Origin: Treponema_I sp045616125
GTDB taxonomy: Bacteria; Spirochaetota; Spirochaetia; Treponematales; Treponemataceae
Direction: 5' to 3'
Length of the DNA stretch: 64,000 bases
Assembly (NCBI GenBank): GCA_045616125.1
Contig: JAZLGC010000060.1
Span: 17,894 to 81,893 of the forward strand
This document shows positions 22,101-29,095 of the stretch, in pieces. The first letter of the stretch is position 1; each line of letters begins with the position of its first letter. Position numbers and translations under genes: made by a program. A model generated the notes under the pieces. That model searched no databases. It was not told where the DNA came from and saw nothing but the letters and a program-made list of their open reading frames with translations.

Positions 22101-24741
22101 TATTGCACAGGATCTTGGCGTTACAACACTTCCAATGTGGATTTCAGCAGAAGAAAGCCCGGTAACACTCACCAGTGAAAATGCGGCTTTCAATACCACT
22201 ATTTCCAGTGTTGCAGGCACGTCTGAAGTTTATTTTGACCTGCATCTTGAGCAGCTTACACTGGATGGCGATAAAACTATTTCATCAGGTTGTTTCAATG
22301 GTACCAGTACCGCTAAAAATCTCTGGCTTGGAAGCGTTACTTTGCCTGAGGTTACCAAACTTATCGGGACCAGTGATGCGGGTACATTTTCGTACTGTGC
22401 AAATCTGAAGAAGGTTTCCTTTACAAATCCTGCTTCATTAACAAGCATCGGACAAAAATCATTCTACAATTGTACCAGCTTATCCACTTTCAATTCAGAC
22501 GAAGTTGGCACATTACAACTGCCAGAAAGCATTGCCACTTTACAAAGTTCCTGTTTCTCATATTGTGCTTTTGTAAATGCAGATTTGAGCGCAACCTCCA
22601 TCACCTCAACACCAGGATCTCTGTTCTATTGCACCAAATCCCTTGAAACAGTTAAATTGCCTTCAACAGTTACTGATTTAGGTAGTTGCAGTTTTCAAAC
22701 TTGCCCAAAATTAGCAAGCGTTATTAATGACGACCCTAAATATACTATAGTCAGAGCCAGTTGTTTTTATGGCTGCTCAGAATTAACAACAATTGAATTA
22801 GGAAATTCATTAACATCAATCAGCCAGACCGCTTTTTCCTACGCAGGCCTTAGATCGCTTACGATTCCTGCATCCGTTACAACGATTACAGACAGAGCAT
22901 TTCAAGGCTGTTCTAAATTAACTAATCTTATTGTTGAAGGAGATGATTCTGATACATGGCTCGGATCATACAGCTGGCAAAACCAAGCAACTCATAAATT
23001 GAATCTTGGTATTACTAATGGTGAACTTCCTTCACTTTTGATCGGAGATACTTCAAATTATGATTTTGCCAGAAATCCACAGATTAATTCGACTGCAATC
23101 AGTAGTTTGCCAGGCAAAATAAACAATTATAACGGTACCACCCCTGCTGACACATTTACCATTACCATCTCCGGTAGTTTTGATGACTGGTCTTATTTCA
23201 GTGCATTGTCCGATATAGCAAAAACTACCACCGTCGATATGAGCGATGCAATTGACAACAGTTCTGAAACAGAAGTACCATTTCTACTGGCACATAACAG
23301 TTACATTACTTTCACATCAATTCCGCAGGGAACAAAACCGATAGCAAGTTATATATTTGATATTGCTGGATTCTCTTTTAAAGAGTCATTCAGTTATCCT
23401 GATTCAGGTAACATCGTTGAATGGGACAGCAATAGTGGAACTTACAAAATTGAGCGGGATACTCAAAGAATACTTTTTTATGATATTTCTGACGTAACCG
23501 AAAATAATCTGAAACAGTACCTGAAAACCGTTATTCTGAAGTACTCTGCAAAAGCTCCCCTCACTCCTACAGGCGACATTTGTAACTATACTATGTCTGA
23601 AGAGTTTAGCTATGCTTTTGATACGGGATCTGGGTCAATAAGAGAATATATAAATCATGACCCAAGTGACCTGGATCTCTTTAAAATTGTAACCTATACC
23701 ATACATCTTGGAACTTGTGATGGAGTACCAGTTACTTCTAATACCACAGGGTCAACCACACAAGGGACTCAAGATTATGAATATGAAGTTTCCATGACTC
23801 CATCTGATTGTATGATAACAGGATTTGAGGGCTCCGGGTTCCCATTCAGTGATGAACATTTTATCAATCAAATTCTGTCTGAGACTACCGCAAGCAATGA
23901 AACATATAGAGCAGTTCTTAACTTTCCGCTTTATTGTGAATCAGGAGAAGTTACCATAACATGGAAAGATCCTGTCATTATCAACGATGAGGCAGGGCTA
24001 AGAACAGCAGCTGAAACTGGAGGGTATTATTGTCTTACTGGACAAATTAATGTTACAGAGCCAATCATCATTAAAAAATCATTAACCCTTGCCGGACAAG
24101 GAGGCATGACTTACTCCATTAAAAAAACTGATAATTGGGAAACTATAAATCAGCCTATGTTAGTCACAGAAAGCAATAATGATGAAATTGACCTTACCAT
24201 AAAAGACTTGATACTTGATGGTGGATATGACCCCGAATATGATTACGGCGTCAAGGGTGGAGATACCGGTCTACTTGACTTTGGGGGAGATACAATAGTG
24301 TTGAACAATGTCACATTCCAGAATAACTGGAAAGAACAAGATTACGCATGTTTCAGCGGTTTGAATCTCAAATGTTCAGAAGCCACCCTTACTGGCTGTA
24401 CATTCAAGAACCTCAACATCAGGGGGGGAGAAGGAAGAGCTCCGGGCATCTGTATTTCAAAAGGTCTTGTCACTATTAAAGACTGTTTATTTGGAAATAA
24501 CAAAGCAAATGAAGATCGTAATTACGGAAAAGACATTTGGATTGATTATGGCTATTCAGGAGCTGGCGTTACAGTCTCAGGTTTTACACAACACCTTGAT
24601 GTGGATAGTTACCTTGAAATTGGAACTCACGATTCAAGTAAACTAACACTTGGTTCTGAAACAGGAAAAATCAAGGTTTCCCAGCTTTCAAATGGTTCAG
24701 AGATATCTTCTGAAAATTATATTAATGGTAATGTAGAGTAA
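19177..24741 (+). CDS. Giant BspA-like leucine-rich-repeat surface lipoprotein 2
   Basis: 1,854 residues, full-length paralogue of 11656-17409 with the same domain order. Lipoprotein signal MKKTTRNLFAPVFFALFVLL…AVTSC; InlB/Listeria-Bacteroides-like domain (about 268-381, DDITLYPVWL); TpLRR blocks at about 485-690, 840-905 and 1028-1260 (IPDSVTTIGASAFKDCAAL; LPESIATLQSSCFSYC); C-terminal beta-helix-like region (about 1608-1820: IVLNNVTFQNNW, ATLTGCTFKNLNI, VTIKDCLFGNN). The signal region, N-terminal domain and beta-helix end are closest to the paralogue; the repeats have diverged, as expected under exchange or selection on exposed parts. GTGGG lies upstream of ATG 19177. A surface adhesin role is inferred. 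Confidence 0.9.
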   Translation: MKKTTRNLFAPVFFALFVLLAVTSCKNLFNHSLDELDSEITQKTESAKSSASSGGNGLSAVPQIVSVSLGASTNQKPTTRTVFPAGFNPTIESFTGFTLSTSEPINGKSILSWSTYDAFTRSVIDLDSTKTYALTLSATYQAGTWSSDQITWNKSDRTIQFTLKPTGTGTFSVSLDITAVAEQAQTVKFWISDTAAIDRTKTPTGTFDAQTGKDSPITWSDPNRASGKFYALFEILDKNGASTIVGPEAIYVFPGQTSLWTTPVIEVLNRNYKITFSLEGMEYKNLPYPNDPDFNYKVSATLVPGSSLPEPYVQNIYETSQELPNLNDVILRTPTGYEFYAWWDGETFNQYGQPAIFNKYGSTTIGGGKYTDDITLYPVWLNYGYIYDYSTREDIENYVNQRIQDELVDSIIINLPDGFKDFANNTEVWNTTISVLNNNEELMTSDKGVELRLNCVDSDWLVENLARVAGTDDKPNTWLSVITLPQSPSKIPAYAFYNCTALKSISIPTNYTEIGDSAFSGSAITSISIPDSVTTIGASAFKDCAALETVTLSNYSALATIGESAFENTAIKEIFLRYKVATIGDSAFKNCTNLAKVSINSAAPLTSIGANAFEGCAFTTFTLPANVTSMGEAAFAKNEKLTEFLFASGYKLHKIPARCFYGCSDLSKIQLGAGITYVDYDAFFGTALKKETENTRDFACTNQYAAQWTIFTLNEDFQPISCTRSSDIESAIVTNKEKDTERNIERYVRDFSFSVNTADEIFSYIEECKTLNGVIPLGICGGTFEWDDVKNIIDGITCENTNGIELILTSLLIAQDASVEKKTIPAGFFEGKTWLTEISLPHYSSDSPFISVIGDNAFSGCTNLTSITMIDGLTKIGKKAFSECSNLSITLSNKIEYIGTKAFENVKSVIAGLVKDNWTQVTVMDGNASYAHITVNDWKSTIKNEKSSSAFYRDVPLSAFSSTAPDTARVQQMYAIAQDLGVTTLPMWISAEESPVTLTSENAAFNTTISSVAGTSEVYFDLHLEQLTLDGDKTISSGCFNGTSTAKNLWLGSVTLPEVTKLIGTSDAGTFSYCANLKKVSFTNPASLTSIGQKSFYNCTSLSTFNSDEVGTLQLPESIATLQSSCFSYCAFVNADLSATSITSTPGSLFYCTKSLETVKLPSTVTDLGSCSFQTCPKLASVINDDPKYTIVRASCFYGCSELTTIELGNSLTSISQTAFSYAGLRSLTIPASVTTITDRAFQGCSKLTNLIVEGDDSDTWLGSYSWQNQATHKLNLGITNGELPSLLIGDTSNYDFARNPQINSTAISSLPGKINNYNGTTPADTFTITISGSFDDWSYFSALSDIAKTTTVDMSDAIDNSSETEVPFLLAHNSYITFTSIPQGTKPIASYIFDIAGFSFKESFSYPDSGNIVEWDSNSGTYKIERDTQRILFYDISDVTENNLKQYLKTVILKYSAKAPLTPTGDICNYTMSEEFSYAFDTGSGSIREYINHDPSDLDLFKIVTYTIHLGTCDGVPVTSNTTGSTTQGTQDYEYEVSMTPSDCMITGFEGSGFPFSDEHFINQILSETTASNETYRAVLNFPLYCESGEVTITWKDPVIINDEAGLRTAAETGGYYCLTGQINVTEPIIIKKSLTLAGQGGMTYSIKKTDNWETINQPMLVTESNNDEIDLTIKDLILDGGYDPEYDYGVKGGDTGLLDFGGDTIVLNNVTFQNNWKEQDYACFSGLNLKCSEATLTGCTFKNLNIRGGEGRAPGICISKGLVTIKDCLFGNNKANEDRNYGKDIWIDYGYSGAGVTVSGFTQHLDVDSYLEIGTHDSSKLTLGSETGKIKVSQLSNGSEISSENYINGNVE

Positions 24742-24763
24742 TATACCTACTTCTACCCCAATC

Positions 24764-24795
24764 AAGGCTGCAGTACCCACTGCAGCCTTGTTTTT
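24764..24795 (+). terminator. Terminator of giant lipoprotein gene 2
   Basis: An 11-bp perfect stem (aaggctgcagt / actgcagcctt) with a 4-nt loop, then gttttt. Homologous to the terminator of gene 1. Confidence 0.93.
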
Positions 24796-24828
24796 GTCTA
24801 TCCCAAATGCGTATGCTCAGCATCAGAT

Positions 24829-25283
24829 ATTCCTATCTGCAGAAGATTTTTTCTACAGACAGGATATTTCAGCTTCAAATGTTCCTTGCAGAGAGCATTT
24901 TCTTCTCCAGACAGGACTTTTCAAAAACTTCCTGTATAAAAACACTCTACATATCAAGTTTTTCATAAAATAACAGCAAAATACGCCAAAATCTTTCCTG
25001 TCTGCAACAAAATTTCTCCATAGACAGGAAAAATGCCATTGGTGTAAGCATTAAAAACAACCAGTCGCCAACCCGAGAAACCCTTTTTTTACAAAACACA
25101 TCTATTATCAACGATTTCTAACCCAATAGATGTATAATTCACTATAAATCATCACTGTATTACATCTATATTCATTAAAAAGGTGCAAAATAGTTGTTTC
25201 ATTGAACTACACTTCTGCTTTTTCAGTGTTAATCAACCACTGCCGTACATCTATTCAACTCATTTTCCTAATAAATAGATGTA
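24829..25283. repeat. Cluster of 38-nt hairpin elements (B1-B6)
   Basis: Six inverted repeats with 10-nt arms and an 18-nt loop: 24829-24866 (7 pairs), 24881-24918 (degenerate), 24994-25031 (10 of 10, TTTCCTGTCT/AGACAGGAAA), 25097-25134 (9, ACATCTATT/AATAGATGT), 25161-25198 (7), 25246-25283 (10 of 10, TACATCTATT/AATAGATGTA). Arms fall into two sequence classes (CCTGTC and ACATCTAT) while total length and loop length stay fixed. Several loops carry a central A/T tract. No gene is present from 24742 to 25584. Confidence 0.7.
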
Positions 25284-25340
25284 TTTTTCCCAGTCCCCCT
25301 CACTTCGTCTCATTAGTTAAAAGCATTCACCAAAAAAAAT

Positions 25341-25557
25341 ACCTGTCAATCAGCAAAATCTGACTGTTTGACAGGTATCGTCTGCTATTTCTGGACCCTT
25401 TTCCGGCCTTCGTACGCTCTTCTAGGGCTTTCGTCACCAATCATCGGCCTGAAAAAATCGTAGTTTCCACCAATTTTGTTCATAAATTATCTCATTTTCG
25501 GCCATATTCATAGATTACATACCTGTCATTTCCACTAAAATCATCAAAAAACAGGTA
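25341..25557. repeat. 217-bp unit bounded by two 38-nt hairpins (copy 2)
   Basis: Hairpins at 25341-25378 (10 of 10 pairs, TACCTGTCAA/TTGACAGGTA) and 25520-25557 (8 of 10) enclose 141 bp, exactly as in the unit at 17563-17779. It begins 27 nt downstream of the Rpn stop codon on the minus strand, so it could be the 3' part of that transcript or an independent element. Confidence 0.65.
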
Positions 25558-25584
25558 TATTCTCAACTGAATGCTAAATAATCA

Positions 25585-26517
25585 TCAAACCCTAGCCTTT
25601 TTCAGGGCTTCAATCTCTGCTTGTAATCTTTCAATAATCACCTGATCCACCAAACGCTGCTCTTCACGTCCTTCTTCACGTCCTTCTACGCGTCCTTCTT
25701 CACGGCCTTCGGCAAGCGCTTTTTCTTCGGCAAGCTTTTTCTCAGACCAGGTGTCCCTCAGGAACTTTTCCCGGGAGAGGGCAATAGCGGCGTCAATTTC
25801 ATCCTGGCTGATTTCTATGGAATAGTTGTTAATCACTGTCACCTCCTGCGTATAGCGGCGTGTTTTTGTTATTGCCGACCATACAGTCTTGTCATCAAAG
25901 TACTTAAAAACTATACTCCAGAACTCCAGTTCGTTCAAGGAATCCACATTGCGCTTAACAATTGTCTTCAATTTGTTTAGTTCAATAAAGTGAATCTTCA
26001 TGTTTTCTGACAAAGTATTGTTATTCTCATCACGGAACATAAACGAATGATAGAATTCATCATCCTCAATCAACTTTTCATCAAGAATGAATATCTGATG
26101 CACCTCCGGCAAATCTTTGTAATGTTCCCCTTTTTTCAGTGCTCCAGCCATCAGTAGCGACGCATAATATACCGCTCGTTTAATCTGGTCATCATCGCCC
26201 TTCACCAACTGCATCTCAATGTCTGCTTTATTTTGTCCGTTAAATGTACAGTTTACATCCATCCGTGACTGTTTTCCCTGAATAAAGTCGCTGAGAATCT
26301 CGCTGTTTATCACAACGGCCTCAGTAACCTCCTTCCCGATAACCGCACTCAAAAACTTTTTCAAACAATAATTAGAACTGGGGTTATCTTTCCCCATAAA
26401 CAACTTGAACCCAACGACCGTCCGCAGACTGATCAATTTTCCTTCCGCCACATTCCGCCTGGCCTGCGCCACAATTTCCGGATCAAGCAGCGAAAGTATA
26501 TCCACTGTGTTAGTCAT
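25585..26517 (-). CDS. Rpn family recombination-promoting nuclease / PD-(D/E)XK 'transposase' (second gene)
   Basis: 310 residues. The N-terminus (MTNTVDILSLLDPEIVAQAR) is followed by the family core: KFLSAVIGKEVTEAVVINSE, Asp/Glu/Gln in RMDVNCTFNGQNKADIEMQL (D…ExQ, PD-(D/E)XK type), VYYASLLMAGALKKGEHY and PEVHQIFILDEKLI. The tail carries GREEGRVEGREEGREEQR repeats encoded by 12-nt direct repeats, then a short coiled-coil segment. GGAGG lies 5 nt before ATG 26517; the 26529 start is less well placed. A truncated relative lies at 17773-18045. Divergent from the Bce response regulator. DNA cleavage is inferred from the family. Confidence 0.88.
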   Translation of the reverse strand: MTNTVDILSLLDPEIVAQARRNVAEGKLISLRTVVGFKLFMGKDNPSSNYCLKKFLSAVIGKEVTEAVVINSEILSDFIQGKQSRMDVNCTFNGQNKADIEMQLVKGDDDQIKRAVYYASLLMAGALKKGEHYKDLPEVHQIFILDEKLIEDDEFYHSFMFRDENNNTLSENMKIHFIELNKLKTIVKRNVDSLNELEFWSIVFKYFDDKTVWSAITKTRRYTQEVTVINNYSIEISQDEIDAAIALSREKFLRDTWSEKKLAEEKALAEGREEGRVEGREEGREEQRLVDQVIIERLQAEIEALKKARV

Positions 26518-26602
26518 AATAACCTCCACACTATATATTTTCCGCTATCAGAAAAAAACTGCCACTTTTGGCAAAAAAAATGAAAAAAAAATGCAAAAAC
26601 GC

Positions 26603-26608
26603 TATGAT
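26603..26608 (+). promoter_or_regulatory. -10 element of the Bce-type response regulator gene
   Basis: TATGAT ends 6 nt before ATG 26615. No good -35 hexamer is seen in the A-rich upstream sequence and there is no Shine-Dalgarno; another leaderless candidate, weaker than those at 3112 and 51835. Confidence 0.4.
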
Positions 26609-26614
26609 ACCGGT

Positions 26615-27292
26615 ATGTATAAAGTTTTGATTGTAGAAGACGACCTGCGTATTGCAGCTGCTATTGCAGATAATCTTGCAAAATGGGATTTGGAATCGAA
26701 AACTGTCAGCGATTTCAGGAATGTAACTGCTGACTTTGCGGCTTATCAGCCCCATCTGGTACTTCTGGATATAAATCTGCCTTTTAAAAACGGATACGCC
26801 TGGTGTACCCAAATTCGCCAGGTTTCAAAGGTGCCCATTATTTTTGTCTCATCTTCATCGGATAACATGAATATCGTTATGGCCATGAATATGGGAGCTG
26901 ATGATTTTATCGCCAAGCCCTTTGATATTTCTGTTCTCATTGCAAAAATTCAGGCACTGCTCCGCCGTACCTACGATTTCCGGGAAAGCTCACCTGTGCT
27001 GGAACACCGTGGCGCTCTGTTGAACACTGGCGACGGTACTTTTTTCTACGGCGGTATCAATATTGACCTTACAAAAAACGAATACCGTATTCTGCTGACC
27101 CTTATGCAGAAAAAAGGAACCGTAGTCAGCCGCGAAAAACTGATGGAAGCCCTGTGGCAGAACGATTCTTTTGTTGACGAAAACGCCTTGACCGTAAACG
27201 TGGGCCGTCTGCGGAAAAAACTTGATACCGCGGGCCTTACAAATTTTATTGAAACAAAATTCGGTCAGGGATATATCATCCACCAGGAATAA
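26615..27292 (+). CDS. Bce-type response regulator (OmpR/PhoB family)
   Basis: 225 residues. Receiver domain MYKVLIVEDDLRIAAAIADN, phospho-acceptor Asp in LVLLDINLPFKNGY, Lys in DDFIAKPFD; winged-helix domain ending RLRKKLDTAGLTNFIETKFG then GYI. It pairs with the kinase 2 nt downstream and the ABC transporter beyond, the classic peptide-antibiotic sensing and detoxification arrangement, so it most likely activates the transporter genes from the site at 28229. The frame is open to 26405, but Met 26615 matches the family start. This module type is typical of Firmicutes; its presence here suggests lateral transfer. Confidence 0.9.
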   Translation: MYKVLIVEDDLRIAAAIADNLAKWDLESKTVSDFRNVTADFAAYQPHLVLLDINLPFKNGYAWCTQIRQVSKVPIIFVSSSSDNMNIVMAMNMGADDFIAKPFDISVLIAKIQALLRRTYDFRESSPVLEHRGALLNTGDGTFFYGGINIDLTKNEYRILLTLMQKKGTVVSREKLMEALWQNDSFVDENALTVNVGRLRKKLDTAGLTNFIETKFGQGYIIHQE

Positions 27293-27294
27293 TC

Positions 27295-28242
27295 ATGGCT
27301 TCAATTCTGATCTTTCTTACCTGCTCCCTCATTTTTTTTGCCACATTTGCACTCTATCACCTGCCCATTGAGGCCGTTTCATACCCCTGTATTCTGTGCG
27401 CCGTAGTGCTGTTATTTTTCTATGTTATTTCACATACCCGACAGAAGCGGAAGATGAAACATCTTGCAAGCCTGAAAGAGTTACCGCCCAATCTTCTTGA
27501 ACAGCTGGAACAGTATGTCACCCCTCAAGACCACAGCTACCGTGACATCATTACTGCCATGGCTATTGCCCGTGCGAAACAACAGCAAGGCGATGCCCAG
27601 CGGTACAGCGACATGATGTTTTATTACAGCACCTGGGCACACCAGATAAAAACTCCCATTGCCAGCATGCGTCTATTGCTGCAAGGAGAAGATACCGATT
27701 TTTCCCGTAACGTAGGCGATGATTTGCAGCGCATTGAACAGTATGTCGACATGGTATTGACTTATCTGCGGTTGGACAGTGAATACACCGACTTTGTCTT
27801 TAAGGAAATATCCCTTGATGATGTGATAAAGACGGCAATTCGCCATAACGCTCGAAGTTTTATCAAAAAAGGCCTGTCCCTGAACTATGAAAACCTGAAC
27901 AAAACCCTGGTAACTGATGAAAAATGGTTGTTGTTCGTCATTGAACAGATTTTGAGCAATGCTTTGAAATATACGGTCACCGGTAGCATTTCCATTTTTC
28001 TGTCCGACCCTGATACCCTTTGCATTCAGGATACGGGAGTCGGTATAGAGAAATCAGATATTCCTCGAATTTTTGAAAATGGTTTTACCGGTTTCAACGG
28101 GCGGATAAACACAAAGGCCAGCGGTATTGGTCTTTATCTGTGCCGCAGAATCTGCACAGCCCTGGGAATGACCATAACCGCTGATTCAGAACCGGGAAAA
28201 GGCACCTCTATCTATATCACCCTGAATGTGACAAAAATGTAA
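27295..28242 (+). CDS. Bce-type intramembrane-sensing histidine kinase
   Basis: 315 residues: two N-terminal membrane helices (about 3-20 and 30-48) with almost no extracytoplasmic loop, as in BceS-like kinases that read out the state of the partner ABC permease instead of binding ligand. The H-box is YYSTWAHQIKTPIASMRLLL; N-box VIEQILSNALKYT; G1 box DTGVGIEKSDIPRIFENGF; G2 box KASGIGLYLC. It phosphorylates the response regulator encoded just upstream. AGGA lies 6 nt before the ATG. The stop codon overlaps the putative operator at 28229-28242. Confidence 0.92.
   Translation: MASILIFLTCSLIFFATFALYHLPIEAVSYPCILCAVVLLFFYVISHTRQKRKMKHLASLKELPPNLLEQLEQYVTPQDHSYRDIITAMAIARAKQQQGDAQRYSDMMFYYSTWAHQIKTPIASMRLLLQGEDTDFSRNVGDDLQRIEQYVDMVLTYLRLDSEYTDFVFKEISLDDVIKTAIRHNARSFIKKGLSLNYENLNKTLVTDEKWLLFVIEQILSNALKYTVTGSISIFLSDPDTLCIQDTGVGIEKSDIPRIFENGFTGFNGRINTKASGIGLYLCRRICTALGMTITADSEPGKGTSIYITLNVTKM
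28229..28242 (+). promoter_or_regulatory. Putative BceR-type operator (TGACA-N4-TGTAA)
   Basis: The sequence TGACAAAAATGTAA fits the TNACA-N4-TGTAA motif recalled for BceR-like regulators. It spans the kinase stop codon and lies 91 bp upstream of the ABC ATPase GTG, in the only sizeable gap of the module. No clear -35/-10 pair could be fixed downstream. Confidence 0.55.
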
Positions 28243-28333
28243 TAATTTCTGCTGTTTCTGTCACAAGAATCGATGGAGAGTTCAATCTTTTTTATCGTAT
28301 CATACCAATATCAAAAACAATGAGGAGACAACT

Positions 28334-29095
28334 GTGAGTTTACTTTCTGTTGAACATTTGAAAAAAGTGTATACCACCCGCTTTGGTAGCAATGCTGTCA
28401 CTGCCCTTCGTGACGTTACTTTTACCGTTGAGCAGGGCGAATATGTAGCTATTATGGGTGAGTCAGGTTCTGGCAAAACTACCCTTTTGAACATTCTTGC
28501 ATCCCTTGATAAGCCTACCAGCGGCACTGTACTGCTGAACGATAAAGACGTTACAGCCATTAAAGAAAAAGACATGGCTGTCTTTCGCCGCGAAAACTTG
28601 GGGTTTGTATTTCAGGAGTTCAATCTTCTGGACACCTTCTCACTGGAAGACAATGCGTACCTTCCCCTGGTTCTCTCTGGAGTTTCACCAAAAGTTATGG
28701 AAGAAAAACTGAAACCCATTGCGGCAGAACTGGGCATTACGGATCTGCTAAAGAAATACCCCTATGAAGTTTCAGGTGGCCAGAAGCAGCGGGTAGCAGT
28801 AGCCCGTGCCCTTATCACCGACCCGAAAATTCTTCTGGCAGATGAACCAACCGGCGCCCTGGATTCAAAATCCACCGATGAAATGCTCCGCCTTTTTGAC
28901 CGCATCAATAAAAAAGGCCAGACCATTCTGATGGTAACCCACTCTACAAAGGCCGCCAGCACGGCAAACCGGGTACTGTTCATTAAAGACGGTCAGGTTT
29001 TCCATCAGATTTACCGCGGAGAGAGCACCAACGAACAGATGTATCAGAAAATCAGCGATACCCTTACTATGCTTCAGTCAGGAGAACAGGAATGA
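28334..29095 (+). CDS. Bce-type ABC transporter ATP-binding protein
   Basis: 253 residues, LolD/MacB/BceA-like ATPase. Walker A GESGSGKTT, Q-loop FVFQEFNLLD, signature VSGGQKQRVAVARAL, Walker B ILLADEPTGALD, switch His in LMVTHSTKAA. The start is GTG 28334 with GAGGAG 7 nt upstream. It overlaps the permease gene by 4 nt (ATGA). With the permease it is expected to free lipid-linked targets of peptide antibiotics and to signal to the kinase. Confidence 0.95.
   Translation: MSLLSVEHLKKVYTTRFGSNAVTALRDVTFTVEQGEYVAIMGESGSGKTTLLNILASLDKPTSGTVLLNDKDVTAIKEKDMAVFRRENLGFVFQEFNLLDTFSLEDNAYLPLVLSGVSPKVMEEKLKPIAAELGITDLLKKYPYEVSGGQKQRVAVARALITDPKILLADEPTGALDSKSTDEMLRLFDRINKKGQTILMVTHSTKAASTANRVLFIKDGQVFHQIYRGESTNEQMYQKISDTLTMLQSGEQE

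Noticed and set aside
24829..25557. CRISPR array
   Set aside because: The repeats are palindromic with differing arms, irregular spacing (52-179 bp) and no cas genes.
24829..25557. Integron attC sites
   Set aside because: The hairpins lack the R-box motif GTTRRRY/RYYYAAC and do not flank single-gene cassettes; no integrase gene is present.
26405..26614. N-terminal extension of the Bce response regulator
   Set aside because: It overlaps the divergent Rpn gene and its ribosome-binding site; the receiver domain begins at Met 26615.
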